The notes: generated by a model not told the origin, from the sequence alone. A DNA stretch of 64,000 nucleotides from Zobellia galactanivorans (GCF_000973105.1 NC_015844.1:5018501-5082500); one strand, 5' to 3'. Counted from the first letter of the stretch, positions 34,639 through 44,355 are shown. Numbers and translations are program-made.

Positions 34639-36729
34639 TTAAAGCAATTCCTTCGTTTTTAGGGAGCTTTTTAGTCGCTCATGGTTTTCCCAGAACCGAT
34701 CTTCGATATTTTGCATCACCCCTTCAAATTCCGGATGCTTTTTTAGCGGCGCAATGGCCGGATCCAATTGCATGAACAAGAGGATCCAATACTGAAAATG
34801 GTTTTTGGCAGCAAATTCCTTGAGTTGTTCGATGGCCAGATCCAATTTTCCCTCATGGGCGTACTTTACCGCCATACTGGCCGGTTTATATATGGATTGA
34901 TCGTGTTCGCAATAATCCGCATACGACGCGAACAAGCGGTCCGCCTCTTTAAAAAATCCCTTCTTTTCGTATACGAAGGCAAGTTTGATATCTTCTTGGG
35001 GATAGACCTCCAAGCCCTTCATCCTTCTAATTTCATCAAATTGTCTGTAATAGTGGTAGGCACTGTCGTATTCCCTTTTAAAGTAATGCAATTTGGCGGT
35101 TTCCTGTAGGATATCAAGACGGGCAGTATCTTTTTGCAATTCCCTTTTAATTCGGGTCAACGTCTGTCGCAAATCCTTATCCCTTGCATACAGAATATAG
35201 GCCTTTAAGTACGGAGCATAGTAATTCTGTGGATCAAATTCAAGGGACTTGTCAATATAGTCCAAGGCTTCATCCACAAAACCCGATTGAACAAAGGCAT
35301 TGCCCAAATTTAAATAGATATAACTCTTGGCTACGGAGTCATTGGCGGCAATATCCAATTGAATTCCCTTTAAGGCATACTCCAGGTATTTGCCGGTATC
35401 GGGAATGAAATTGGAATATAGGAGGGCCAGCATTTGTACAACCGATGAAGAATTCGGATTGTATTCCAAGGCTTTTTGAAGGTGGGGCACGGCCAATCGA
35501 TAATCGCCCGTATGTTGGTAGTAAAGGGCTTTAGCCATAAGGCTCTCGGCAAGCTTAGGGTCGTAGAGTAGGGCCTTGTCGGCATAATTGTTAATTTGTT
35601 CCGTGTATTTTTTCTCCTTTTTGAACAGGTCCAAATAATAATAGGCAATGGCCAGATCGGCATAGACCAAGGCAAATTCGGCATCTTCTTCCAGGGCTTT
35701 TTCAAATAAGGGAATAGCTTCTTGCAATCCTTCTTCCGTTCTCGACAAAAATGGCCCTTGTGCCTTGAGGTAGTAATCATAGGCTACTAGGTTATCGGTA
35801 GGTTTTTTGTCTATCCGCTCCAATTCGGAGGGAGTCACATTGGCCTCAACGGCATGGGCTATCTTTTTTGCCACTTCGTTTTGTAGGGCAAAGATATCCA
35901 ACACCTCGTGGGTATATTGCTGTCCCCAAATACGCGAATCGGTGGCGGCATCTATCAACTGTATGTTCAACAGCACTTGGTCGCCCACTTTCTGTCCGCT
36001 TCCCTCCACAATATAATTGACACCTAGGTCGTGGGCTATCTCTCCAATGTTCTTGTCGGAGTTCCTGTATTTTTCTACAGAAGTACGGCTGATAACCCTT
36101 AAATCCTCAATTTTTTGAAGGTTGCCCAAGGCCGCTTCCATCAAACCGTTTACAAAATATAAGTTGGTGGCGTCATTGCTTTCATTTTTAAAAGGAAGCA
36201 CGGCTATAGACTTTTCAATATCGGTTTTCACGGGAGCCTTTGAAGTAGGGGAGAAGGGCTTCCAAATAAAAACCCCTATTAGCAACAACAAGAACACCAC
36301 CGCCAAGGGCCATTGGTAGCGTTTTGGAAAAGGAAGGGTTTCTACTGTGGCTTCCTTGGGAACAATGGGCTTATTTTCCTCCATCTCTTTCTCAACCTGT
36401 TTTCCCGTTTCGCCGGGCGGATGGCCGTAATGCTCCCTAAAACATTTAATAAAATAGGAGGTACTACCAAAACCTACCTGATGGGAAACCTCCGAAACCG
36501 TAAGATCGGAATCCTTTAAAAGCTCCATGGCCTGCTTTAGGCGAACCTGCCGAATAAACTGACTGGCGGAAAGTTGGGTCTGCTTTTTACATTTTCGCAA
36601 AAGGTTGGAGCGACTCATGTGCATGGCCCCGGCCAGTTCCGATACCCCAAAATGCTCATCGCTTAAATGGGCTAGAATCAAGGCTTCGGCCTGCTCGGTA
36701 AACGGACTTCCTTTTGACGGGTTCGGCAT
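34639..36729 (-). CDS. Membrane-anchored AraC-type/TPR one-component regulator
   Basis: The start is the ATG at 36729, because a -7 element lies within the longer frame. The 696-residue protein has an N-terminal AraC-family DNA-binding domain (about 10-110: VSELAGAMHMSRSNLLRKCKKQT, DLTVSEVSHQVGFGSTSYFIKCFREHYG), one membrane helix (about 140-157, WPLAVVFLLLLIGVFIW), then a FlgO/CadC-like domain (IAVLPFKNESND...) and about seven TPR repeats (from about 300). This layout suggests a regulator that senses in the periplasm and binds DNA at the membrane. It is divergent from the ankyrin/acyltransferase unit, its likely target. Confidence 0.85.
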   Translation of the reverse strand: MPNPSKGSPFTEQAEALILAHLSDEHFGVSELAGAMHMSRSNLLRKCKKQTQLSASQFIRQVRLKQAMELLKDSDLTVSEVSHQVGFGSTSYFIKCFREHYGHPPGETGKQVEKEMEENKPIVPKEATVETLPFPKRYQWPLAVVFLLLLIGVFIWKPFSPTSKAPVKTDIEKSIAVLPFKNESNDATNLYFVNGLMEAALGNLQKIEDLRVISRTSVEKYRNSDKNIGEIAHDLGVNYIVEGSGQKVGDQVLLNIQLIDAATDSRIWGQQYTHEVLDIFALQNEVAKKIAHAVEANVTPSELERIDKKPTDNLVAYDYYLKAQGPFLSRTEEGLQEAIPLFEKALEEDAEFALVYADLAIAYYYLDLFKKEKKYTEQINNYADKALLYDPKLAESLMAKALYYQHTGDYRLAVPHLQKALEYNPNSSSVVQMLALLYSNFIPDTGKYLEYALKGIQLDIAANDSVAKSYIYLNLGNAFVQSGFVDEALDYIDKSLEFDPQNYYAPYLKAYILYARDKDLRQTLTRIKRELQKDTARLDILQETAKLHYFKREYDSAYHYYRQFDEIRRMKGLEVYPQEDIKLAFVYEKKGFFKEADRLFASYADYCEHDQSIYKPASMAVKYAHEGKLDLAIEQLKEFAAKNHFQYWILLFMQLDPAIAPLKKHPEFEGVMQNIEDRFWENHERLKSSLKTKELL

Positions 36730-36762
36730 GATATTTTTTTGGTGGCTGGCCACTGGTTTTAA

Positions 36763-36770
36763 CAAATATA
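36763..36770 (-). promoter_or_regulatory. -7 element deciding the AraC/TPR regulator start
   Basis: TATATTTG on the minus strand is an exact TAnnTTTG, 33 bases upstream of the ATG at 36729; it makes the ATG at 36786 unusable. Confidence 0.5.
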
Positions 36771-36949
36771 AATGAATACTCCCCAAGATAAAAATAAGGG
36801 GGGTGCGTCATAATTTATATGTCTGCGCCATAATTTTTATCACTTCCGCAAGGCTTATATACATTGCCCCATAGGTAATTAGTGCTGCGTCAACGTTCGG
36901 GGGACCTTTGGAATATCAAATAAATTATAAATCACTAAAAATTGAAATC

Positions 36950-37537
36950 ATGAAAACATCAATGAACAAACCCGAAAAACAAATGAGCTATATACTACTT
37001 ATTATAGCTTTGTGCTTTTCCGCCTGTGGACAACAAAAGCAGAAGACCAACGACAAAGCCATGGGCAAGACCGAAATAAGTGCACCCGAGATTCCCCTAA
37101 CACAGGCCGTGGTAACCGGCAACCTCGAAGCCGTTAAACAACATATCGAAGCCGGCACCAATCTTGATGAAAAGGATGCCCTAAGTGGTGCCACCCCATT
37201 GATGTCGGCCATTACTTTTGATAAGACGGAAATCGCCACGGTTCTTATCGATGCCGGTGCCGATCTGGAAATAAAAAATAATGACGGCTCCACCGCCCTT
37301 CACGTAGCCGCATTTTTCGGCAGGGTAGAACTAGTACAATTACTTATAGATGCCAAGGCCGACAAAACGGTAAAGAACAACTATGGGGCCACCGCCCAGG
37401 AATCCGTCTCCGGACCTTTTGAGGACATGAAGCCCATCTATGAAATGATGCAACAGCAACTGGGGCCTATTGGATTGGATTTAAACTTGGCCGAGGTTGA
37501 AAAGGCACGTCCCGTTATCGCTATAATGCTACAATAA
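36950..37537 (+). CDS. Ankyrin-repeat lipoprotein
   Basis: The ATG at 36950 (MKTSMNKPEKQMSYILL) places a signal and a lipobox (CFSACGQQ) in order; the frame from 36908 adds residues before it. The 195-residue product has about three ankyrin repeats (LTQAVVTGNLEAVKQHIEAGTNLDEKD, TPLMSAITFDKTEIATVLIDAG, TALHVAAFFGRVELVQLLIDAKAD). It faces the periplasm as a protein-binding lipoprotein. The next gene, an acyltransferase, follows after 27 bases. Confidence 0.82.
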   Translation: MKTSMNKPEKQMSYILLIIALCFSACGQQKQKTNDKAMGKTEISAPEIPLTQAVVTGNLEAVKQHIEAGTNLDEKDALSGATPLMSAITFDKTEIATVLIDAGADLEIKNNDGSTALHVAAFFGRVELVQLLIDAKADKTVKNNYGATAQESVSGPFEDMKPIYEMMQQQLGPIGLDLNLAEVEKARPVIAIMLQ

Positions 37538-37564
37538 GAAATAACAATTCAAAAAACGACAGTC

Positions 37565-38665
37565 ATGAAAACCCTTCGACGTTACGATATAGACTGGCTA
37601 CGGGTCATCGCCATAGCCTTGCTATTGATCTACCATATCGCCATCGTTTTTCAGCCCTGGGCCATGTTCGTTGGCTTCGTGCGCAGCGAAAATGCACTTG
37701 AGGGATTGTGGATTCCCATGACCATGCTCAATGTGTGGCGCATTCCGATTCTGTTTTTTGTATCGGGAATGGGACTCTTTTTCGCCATGCGGAAGCGCAA
37801 CTGGAAACAACTGATCGGGGAACGTAGCCAACGAATCCTTGTGCCCTTCCTGTTCGGCATTATCGCCATTTCGCCCCTGCACATGTATCTTTTTCAAACC
37901 TTCTACAAGCAGCCTTTGAGTTACTATCCCCATACGGGCCACCTGTGGTTTTTGGGCCATATTTTTGTCTATGTCCTTATTTTTCTACCTGTTTTTCTTG
38001 TATTGAAACATCGTGGGGCAAGACTTAAAAAACTATTGGAAAAATTGATGGGTACCGCGGTCGGACCTTTGACCGTTTCCCTTTTCTTTGTGCTGGAGGC
38101 TATTTGGGTAAAGCCGCAGATTTACTCCCTCTATGCCGAAACTTGGCACGGTTTCTTTTTAGGGGCTCTGGCCTTCTTTTTCGGGTACCTGTTCGTTTAT
38201 ATCGGCAGTCCGTTCTGGACTACCTTGAAAAAATGGAAATGGACCTATTTGGCCATCGCGAGTGCACTCTATGCCCTACGCTATATCGAATATGCTATGG
38301 AAGCCCCAGGCTATTTAATGGCCTTGGAATCGATCTGTTGGATATTCGGCATTTTCGGACTCTTCTTCCACTACCTTAACAGGCCCGGCCGACTGTTGGC
38401 CTATTTGGGCCCGGCGGCCTACCCGGTATATATCATCCATATGTTCGTGCTGTATTTGGGGGCTTGGTTGATACTGCCCTTGGATATACATCCGATAGTA
38501 CAGTTCATTGCCGTTACCGTCTTTACGTTTACGGTCTGCTTTGTCCTCTACGAGTTTTTGATCCGGAGAATTGCGGTTTTACGCCCCTTGTTCGGACTAC
38601 GGATGGAAAAGTCCAAAAAGGCCAATAATTTGCTCGGAAGTCCTGCAGCCAAAGAGGCCATATAA
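37565..38665 (+). CDS. Acyltransferase 3 family membrane protein
   Basis: The 366-residue protein has about ten membrane helices and the acyltransferase 3 opening RRYDIDWLRVIAIALLLIYH (about 5-24, with the catalytic-type His at its end). RNWKQLIGERSQRILVPFLFG (about 78-98) contains the conserved Arg region. These enzymes move acyl groups onto surface sugars or lipids from the cytoplasmic side. Probably cotranscribed with the ankyrin lipoprotein and controlled by the divergent AraC/TPR protein; the acceptor is unknown. Confidence 0.87.
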   Translation: MKTLRRYDIDWLRVIAIALLLIYHIAIVFQPWAMFVGFVRSENALEGLWIPMTMLNVWRIPILFFVSGMGLFFAMRKRNWKQLIGERSQRILVPFLFGIIAISPLHMYLFQTFYKQPLSYYPHTGHLWFLGHIFVYVLIFLPVFLVLKHRGARLKKLLEKLMGTAVGPLTVSLFFVLEAIWVKPQIYSLYAETWHGFFLGALAFFFGYLFVYIGSPFWTTLKKWKWTYLAIASALYALRYIEYAMEAPGYLMALESICWIFGIFGLFFHYLNRPGRLLAYLGPAAYPVYIIHMFVLYLGAWLILPLDIHPIVQFIAVTVFTFTVCFVLYEFLIRRIAVLRPLFGLRMEKSKKANNLLGSPAAKEAI

Positions 38666-38778
38666 TAGGCATATTGAAATCCGGCCCTAAAGAAATATTG
38701 GAACTGGATTTTTTATAAAACACCATGGGAGCATCAAAAATAGGCGGGTGGGTTTAAATAAAATTCTCCTAGCTTGCC

Positions 38779-38786
38779 TATCTTTG
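38779..38786 (+). promoter_or_regulatory. -7 element of the phosphatase gene
   Basis: TATCTTTG is an exact TAnnTTTG, 21 bases before the ATG at 38808. Confidence 0.55.
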
Positions 38787-38807
38787 TTATTCTTGTAGTA
38801 CAGTACA

Positions 38808-39386
38808 ATGCATAAAGTATCCGCTTTTATCTTCCTTTCACTGATATCCTTGGCATTTTCCTTGCCCAACAAAGCACTTCAAGAGGGAGTGTCAGAAAAA
38901 ATAGATTCCAATCACTTTCATAACTTATACCAAGTAAGTGATGGTTTATACCGCTCGGAGCAACCCTCAAAAAAAGGGATGAAGGAGGTGGAGGCCCTGG
39001 GCATAAAATCAATACTGAACCTCAGGCGCCACAAAACGAACGAAAAGAAACTAAAGGACAGCGACCTGCATTTAGACCGTATCCCCTTAAAAGCCGCCCT
39101 CTTGAACGAAGAAGATGTCTTTACGGCCTTATCCCTCATAGACCGAGCGGAGAAACCCCTTCTTGTCCATTGCTGGCACGGTTCCGATAGAACCGGGGCC
39201 ATCGTTGCGGCCTATAGGATGGTTTTCGACAACTGGAGCAAGGAACGGGCCATTGCCGAATTTACCGAAGACCGCTTCGGCTACCACAAGTCCCGATTTC
39301 CCAACTTGATCACCCTGCTCAAGGACTTGAACGTTAAGGCACTACAAAAGAAACTGGGGCAGGAAAGCAGGTCTGGCCGAGAATAA
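38808..39386 (+). CDS. Exported dual-specificity/tyrosine-type phosphatase
   Basis: The 192-residue protein has a signal peptide (MHKVSAFIFLSLISLAFS) and a cysteine phosphatase domain. The P-loop is HCWHGSDRTG (Cys about 122, Arg about 128, CX5R), with the family block VSDGLYRSEQPSKKGMKEVEALGIKSILNLR (about 43-73) as in DSP/PTPLA-like bacterial enzymes. The general acid is probably an Asp or Glu in the loop after LDRIPLKAALLNEEDV. Export implies dephosphorylation outside the cytoplasm. It is followed by a weak hairpin at 39416. Confidence 0.85.
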   Translation: MHKVSAFIFLSLISLAFSLPNKALQEGVSEKIDSNHFHNLYQVSDGLYRSEQPSKKGMKEVEALGIKSILNLRRHKTNEKKLKDSDLHLDRIPLKAALLNEEDVFTALSLIDRAEKPLLVHCWHGSDRTGAIVAAYRMVFDNWSKERAIAEFTEDRFGYHKSRFPNLITLLKDLNVKALQKKLGQESRSGRE

Positions 39387-39415
39387 CAAGGTTTGGACGA
39401 AAACAAGTAAAGGGT

Positions 39416-39444
39416 ACCGTCGAAAAGAGACGGTGCTGGTTTTT
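39416..39444 (+). terminator. Weak terminator-like hairpin
   Basis: ACCGTC pairs with GACGGT; five T follow after five bases. Placed 30 bases after the phosphatase stop. Confidence 0.4.
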
Positions 39445-39519
39445 GCAGGTATTGCCGAATAGAGCTGTTTTCAAGGTAATCGATTTAAATTATGATTATC
39501 CTTTCCAAGGCAAATGTGC

Positions 39520-39527
39520 TACCTTTA
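39520..39527 (+). promoter_or_regulatory. Near-consensus -7 element
   Basis: TACCTTTA differs from TAnnTTTG in the last base. It overlaps the start of the longest open frame (39514) and supports the ATG at 39619 for the next gene. Confidence 0.35.
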
Positions 39528-39618
39528 CAGTGGGAATGACAGGACAAAAAATCCCTTTCTTGACCAAGGGGAGGAAGTGCTCGATACGGTGATTGCCAAC
39601 GTGAACAGAAGCTTGAAA

Positions 39619-40512
39619 ATGAAGGAAATACCCAGAAAGACCTTAGGGAATAATTTCAGTGTTCGCCTGATAGGTTTAATGTGTGCCGGCCTTGTGGGAT
39701 GGGGCTGTACATCGACCAAACGGCATGGGCAAGAGCCCGCCCCCCAAGAGCCCATGGAAAAAACCGTGGAGGTGCATGCCAATCCCGGGGCGGATGTGGC
39801 ACAAGACTATGGCTTTCATGTTCACGAGTATATTAGCTTAGAAACAAGGCCAACACCCTCCGAGCTCGATTCCCTGCTCCCAAAGGACAACATTACCGAA
39901 AAATTAAAGGAGGCCGCCTGGAAGGCTTTTTTTGAAAGTGCGAGTCCCGTTGCCCAAAAAATCGTGGAAAATTACCTGGCCAGCAAGAACAAGGAGCCCG
40001 GAGGGCATTGCCTTGCCGTCAGCAAGCGACGTATTGAAGAAGCCTATAGGCAAGTCCACGGCCATTCCCTTTACCAAGACCTGCCCGAGCGTATGGCTAC
40101 AAAAATGTATCGTCCGAAACAGGTATTCGACCTACTGTATGTCTCGGCCTCGGATACCGATAGGGATTGGAAAAGCCTTCCGGAAGCCTATCGGGGCAAG
40201 GGCAACGCAGGGGCCCTTGCCTATGCGGGCATGGGAACTTTGGTCGATTCGACCGGTATCTGGGACGGGGAGTTAAGACCCGGGGCGCCCATGCAGGTAT
40301 GGCGGTACAAGGAAGACTACGAGCAAGTGGTCAAAGGTACGGACGTGAAAAAACTGGACCCATACGGCCATTCCTTTATCTTTATCGACTATGTACGCGA
40401 CGAAAACAATAAAATTGTCGGACTTAAAATAGCCGATCAGGGCTTTCAAAGCTATCGACCCTTGATCCCCAGGGATTACGATGTTTGGTGGGCCGTAAAC
40501 CTCAATGTCTAA
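39619..40512 (+). CDS. Lipoprotein with NlpC/P60-like (papain-fold) features
   Basis: The ATG at 39619 gives a lipoprotein signal with GLVGWGCTSTKR (Cys about 30). The product is about 297 residues. After a helical part, GGHCLAVSKRRIEEAY (Cys at the start of a helix) and, about 130 residues later, GHSFIFIDYV with GLKIADQG match the Cys-His layout of NlpC/P60-type papain folds. I cannot name the family. The next gene is another exported protein of the same kind, so peptidoglycan or secreted peptide processing is plausible but not shown. Confidence 0.6.
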   Translation: MKEIPRKTLGNNFSVRLIGLMCAGLVGWGCTSTKRHGQEPAPQEPMEKTVEVHANPGADVAQDYGFHVHEYISLETRPTPSELDSLLPKDNITEKLKEAAWKAFFESASPVAQKIVENYLASKNKEPGGHCLAVSKRRIEEAYRQVHGHSLYQDLPERMATKMYRPKQVFDLLYVSASDTDRDWKSLPEAYRGKGNAGALAYAGMGTLVDSTGIWDGELRPGAPMQVWRYKEDYEQVVKGTDVKKLDPYGHSFIFIDYVRDENNKIVGLKIADQGFQSYRPLIPRDYDVWWAVNLNV

Positions 40513-40616
40513 GTATTCCGCATCATAGGGGGAAAAAATTAACACCCCAGGTGTAATGTACTACCAATTAATACGTTATCTTAATAAGCCCCGACACCTA
40601 AAAACAATATAAGAAC

Positions 40617-41384
40617 ATGTTCCTTTTTTCCCTACTTCTTGGTTTAGGACTTGCCTCCGAAATGCCCCCTACGGCGGAAAAGGTGTCGAGCTACGGATTT
40701 ACCGTCGAAACGGTCTTGTCCACTGCGAATACAAAGAATTTTAGGAAGCTTGATAAAACAGCTTCGGACAGTATCGTCGCCTCGTATACCCATACCAAGA
40801 TAAGTGCAGGCCAGCTTCGTCTGCGTTTAAAGGAAGGACTTCGTCAGGGCACGGTTTCCCTAGAAACCATAAAAACCGCCTTTACCGATCAGTTGGTAGA
40901 CAAGATCATTCCCCATTGGTACGGCACGCCCTGGAGTTTTGGGGGACATACGACCATACCCAAGGAAGGAAAGATTGCCTGTGGTTATTTTATATCCACC
41001 ACCTTACGCGATATGGGCCTAAACCTCGATCGCTATAAACTGGCCCAAAAATCACCTATTGACGAGGCCAAAATGATCAGTTGTGGCTCGGCGATCAACA
41101 AGGTGGTACAGAATACCCCGGAAAAAGCCCATGAAGAGATCGATAGGCTGACCCAAGAGGGACTCTATTTTATAGGTTTTGATGAGGGACACGTAGGCTA
41201 CCTCTTAAAAAGGGAGGGCGAATTGTTTCTGATCCATTCCAACTATCTGGCCCCGGTATCGGTTTGTATGGAGACCCTCCAAGAATCACGGGTCTTTAAA
41301 AAATTCGACACCTTTTACCTTGTGCCTATTTCCCATAACGAAAGCCTTTTGCAACGTTGGCTGGACCAAGAGACAGTGCTCTAG
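40617..41384 (+). CDS. Exported NlpC/P60-like protein
   Basis: The 255-residue protein has a short signal (MFLFSLLLGLGLASE). The core shows WYGTPWSFGGHTTIPKEGKIACGYF (Cys about 121 at a helix start, as in the NlpC/P60 motif Y-x-Y-G-G...DCSGF), then FDEGHVGYLLKREGELFLIHS with a His about 80 residues later. So the Cys-His pair and the third polar residue are plausible, giving a murein-peptidase-like fold. Adjacent to a lipoprotein of similar design (104-base gap). Substrate unknown. Confidence 0.65.
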   Translation: MFLFSLLLGLGLASEMPPTAEKVSSYGFTVETVLSTANTKNFRKLDKTASDSIVASYTHTKISAGQLRLRLKEGLRQGTVSLETIKTAFTDQLVDKIIPHWYGTPWSFGGHTTIPKEGKIACGYFISTTLRDMGLNLDRYKLAQKSPIDEAKMISCGSAINKVVQNTPEKAHEEIDRLTQEGLYFIGFDEGHVGYLLKREGELFLIHSNYLAPVSVCMETLQESRVFKKFDTFYLVPISHNESLLQRWLDQETVL

Positions 41385-41402
41385 CTTAGACATACGGCCC
41401 AA

Positions 41403-42524
41403 TCACGATGTTTTCCTATAACTCCAAACCGCCAATCCGTTCATAATTACGGCATAGAGCAGGGTTTTTAATAGCTGGGGAAGAATATCCATAAATCCCG
41501 AGCCCTTCAGCATCACCATACGCATGACTTCCACAAAGTATTTTATGGGATTGAATTCGGTAAGGGCCTGGGCCCATTTCGGCATGCTTTCAATGGGCGT
41601 AAACAATCCGCTCATCAAAATAAAGATCACCGTAAAGAACCAAGCGATGAACATGGCCTGTTGTTGGGTATCCGTAAAATTTGAAATGAAGAGTCCAATG
41701 CCCAGCACTACCAAAATATAAATGGAGGTGTAGAGGTACATAAGGGGTAAACTCCCCAACATGGGCACATCAAAAATGAGTTTGGCAATAAGCAAGCCTA
41801 CGGTCAGCAGGCCCATGCCTATCACCCAAAAGGGAAAGAGTTTGCCAACGATAAACTGTCTTTTTTTGATCGGGGTTACATTGATCTGCTCCAAAGTGCC
41901 GATTTCCTTTTCCCGTACAATGTTCATTCCCGAGAGAAAGAGGGTAATCATGGTGACCAGGAGGACCAATATGCCCGGTACCATAAAGGTTTTGTAGTTC
42001 AAGGTCTCGTTATACCAGAACAGGGGAATGGTTTCTATGGCCATAGCCTGCACCTGTTGGTCCGTAATTTGCCGCAAATCGACCCTTAGCCCTTGATTAA
42101 AGGTTTGGATGACCTGGGTAAGGTATACGTTCTCGACACCGGCCGCGGCACCGTCGATGGCATTTATAGTGACGCCCAGGGCCTTGTACTTTTCGTTTTG
42201 CAGATCCCGTTCGAAATGTGGGGGAATGTTTAGCACGACATCGACCTCTCCCTTTAGCATGGCGGCACTGGCCCGGGCTTCCGAAGGAAAATCGGTCAAT
42301 ACCTCAAAATAGGTCGATGCATTGAACTTTTCGACCAAGGCCCGGGATGTAATACTGTGGTCGCCATCGATATACCCGAATTTGATGTTCTTGACTTCAA
42401 AAGTGGCGGCATTCGATAAAATGACGAGTTGTAATACGGGCATTACAAAAATAATCGGAAGCATCCCCTTGTTTCTAAAGATCTGCTTGAACTCCTTTTG
42501 TATGATGTATAGGATGGTCTTCAT
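41403..42524 (-). CDS. ABC-2 permease (YbhR/YhhJ type)
   Basis: The 373-residue protein has an N-terminal helix, a large extracytoplasmic domain (about 40-170), and five C-terminal helices with the ABC-2 block NIVREKEIGTLEQINVTPIKKRQFIVGKLFPFW (about 200-232). It overlaps the upstream permease gene by one base and is the last gene of the TetR-TolC-HlyD-ATPase efflux operon. Length fits the DrrB/YbhR group. Confidence 0.88.
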   Translation of the reverse strand: MKTILYIIQKEFKQIFRNKGMLPIIFVMPVLQLVILSNAATFEVKNIKFGYIDGDHSITSRALVEKFNASTYFEVLTDFPSEARASAAMLKGEVDVVLNIPPHFERDLQNEKYKALGVTINAIDGAAAGVENVYLTQVIQTFNQGLRVDLRQITDQQVQAMAIETIPLFWYNETLNYKTFMVPGILVLLVTMITLFLSGMNIVREKEIGTLEQINVTPIKKRQFIVGKLFPFWVIGMGLLTVGLLIAKLIFDVPMLGSLPLMYLYTSIYILVVLGIGLFISNFTDTQQQAMFIAWFFTVIFILMSGLFTPIESMPKWAQALTEFNPIKYFVEVMRMVMLKGSGFMDILPQLLKTLLYAVIMNGLAVWSYRKTS

Positions 42525-43630
42525 TACTCTAGCCTGATTTTATATTTCCTTACGCTCAAGGCGATGAAGAACACCGTCATCCCCAATAAGATCAAAGTTT
42601 CCTTCCATATAAACTCAAGGCCGACCCCTTTGAGCATGATGCCCTTAATGATGATGATGAACCATTTGGCGGGAATGATATTGCTGATGATTTGAAGGGG
42701 CACGGGCATACTGGAAATGGGAAAGATAAAGCCCGATAGCAGGATTACCGGAAGCATGAGTCCCATTAAGGAAATCATCATGGCCGTCTGTTGGGTGGCC
42801 GAAATCGTTGAAATCAATATGCCCAGGGCCAGGGCCGAAATAATGAACAGGATGCTCTCCATGGCCAATAAAAACAGGCTTCCCTGTACCGGCATGTTAA
42901 AAATAAAAATGCTCAGTACCACGATTACGACCGCGTTGATTACGGAAAGGAAAATATAGGGAAACACCTTGCCCACAATCACCTGAATGGGCTTGAGGGG
43001 GGAAACGAGGAGGATTTCCATAGTACCCAATTCCTTTTCCCTGGTAATGGAAATCGATGTCATCATCGCCGAGACCAGCATCAAGATAATGGTCATGACC
43101 CCGGGCACGAACATGTACACGCTTTTTAATTCGGGGTTATAGACCATGCGTGACCGAGGTACGATCTGATAGGCGATCACCGCATCCTTGTTCAAGGATT
43201 TTTGGTACTTCTGAAGAATGGCATTTACAAAATTAGTAATGGTGTTTGCCGTATTGGGGTCGGTGGCGTCGGTTATGATCTGTATCGTGGCCTTATGGTC
43301 TTTGATCAGGTTCTTGCTAAAATCCTTTTCAAAATTCAAGATGGCCTTTACCTTGCCCTGCTTGAAGATACTTTCAATATCCGATTCCTTTTCAATAAGC
43401 TGTTTGATACTAAAGTATTTTGAAGCGGATATCTTATTAATGATCTCTTCCGTAACGGCATCTTTTGAATAATCGAGAATGGCGATGTCGACATTGTTGA
43501 TCTCATTGGTGATGGCGAAACCGAACAGTAAAATCTGGGCAATGGGCATACCGAAGAGGATGAACAGGGAGCGCCTATCCCTGAAAATATGGTAGAATTC
43601 CTTTTTTATAAAGCCTATGAACCGTTTCAT
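42524..43630 (-). CDS. ABC-2 permease (YbhS type)
   Basis: The start is the ATG at 43630 (MKRFIGFIKKEFYHIFRDRRS); the longer frame begins inside the ATPase gene. The 368-residue product is paralogous to the next permease (TREKELGTMEILLVSPLKPIQVIVGKVFPY). It overlaps the ATPase stop by four bases (ATGA). The two permeases probably form the heterodimeric channel. Confidence 0.88.
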   Translation of the reverse strand: MKRFIGFIKKEFYHIFRDRRSLFILFGMPIAQILLFGFAITNEINNVDIAILDYSKDAVTEEIINKISASKYFSIKQLIEKESDIESIFKQGKVKAILNFEKDFSKNLIKDHKATIQIITDATDPNTANTITNFVNAILQKYQKSLNKDAVIAYQIVPRSRMVYNPELKSVYMFVPGVMTIILMLVSAMMTSISITREKELGTMEILLVSPLKPIQVIVGKVFPYIFLSVINAVVIVVLSIFIFNMPVQGSLFLLAMESILFIISALALGILISTISATQQTAMMISLMGLMLPVILLSGFIFPISSMPVPLQIISNIIPAKWFIIIIKGIMLKGVGLEFIWKETLILLGMTVFFIALSVRKYKIRLE

Positions 43631-44355
43631 CCCCTGGCCAGTTTTAAAAATACATCGTTCATGTTCGCCGCCTGAAACTGTTTCTTTAGTTGCTTCGGAC
43701 TGTCCAAGGCCTCTATTTTTCCATTGACCATAATCGACACCCGATCGCAATATTCGGCCTCGTCCATATAATGTGTGGTTACAAAAACGGTGGTTCCTTC
43801 ATGGGCCGCCTTGTAGATCATTTCCCAAAACTGGCGCCGGGTAATGGGGTCTACGCCTCCGGTAGGTTCGTCCAAGAACACGATTTTGGGGTCGTGGATC
43901 AGGGCCACAGAAAAGGATAGTTTTTGCTTCCATCCCAAGGGTAGGGCACCCACCAACTTATTGGCCGCCCCTTGCAATCCCAATTCCTCGATCAGGGCAT
44001 TTGATTTTTGTTTGATCCGCTCTCTCGACAAGCCGTAAATGCCTCCGAAAAACCGAATGTTTTCCCTAACCGTCAAATCGTCGTACAAAGCAAACTTTTG
44101 GCTCATATAGCCGATGTTCTTCTTGATGTCCTCGGCATGGGTAAACACGTCGAATCCCGCCACCTTGGCCTGGCCCGATGTGGGATTTGAAATACCGATC
44201 AACATCTTCATGGCCGTGGTCTTTCCCGCGCCGTTCGCCCCCAGAAAACCGAATATCTCCCCCTTGTACACGTCAAAACTGATGGCGTCTACCGCGGCAA
44301 AATCGCCGAACATCTTGGTCAAGTCCGTTACTTGTATGACTTTTTCCTGCTTCAT
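43627..44355 (-). CDS. ABC transporter ATP-binding protein
   Basis: The 242-residue ATPase has Walker A LGANGAGKTT (about 37-46), the Q-loop near 84, a signature region LPLGWKQKLS (about 140; the usual SGG is replaced by LGW, a degenerate signature), Walker B IVFLDEPTGGVDP (about 159) and the switch His in VTTHY (about 193). It overlaps the partner ATPase by four bases. Together they match the two halves of YbhF-type ATPases. Confidence 0.88.
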   Translation of the reverse strand: MKQEKVIQVTDLTKMFGDFAAVDAISFDVYKGEIFGFLGANGAGKTTAMKMLIGISNPTSGQAKVAGFDVFTHAEDIKKNIGYMSQKFALYDDLTVRENIRFFGGIYGLSRERIKQKSNALIEELGLQGAANKLVGALPLGWKQKLSFSVALIHDPKIVFLDEPTGGVDPITRRQFWEMIYKAAHEGTTVFVTTHYMDEAEYCDRVSIMVNGKIEALDSPKQLKKQFQAANMNDVFLKLARG

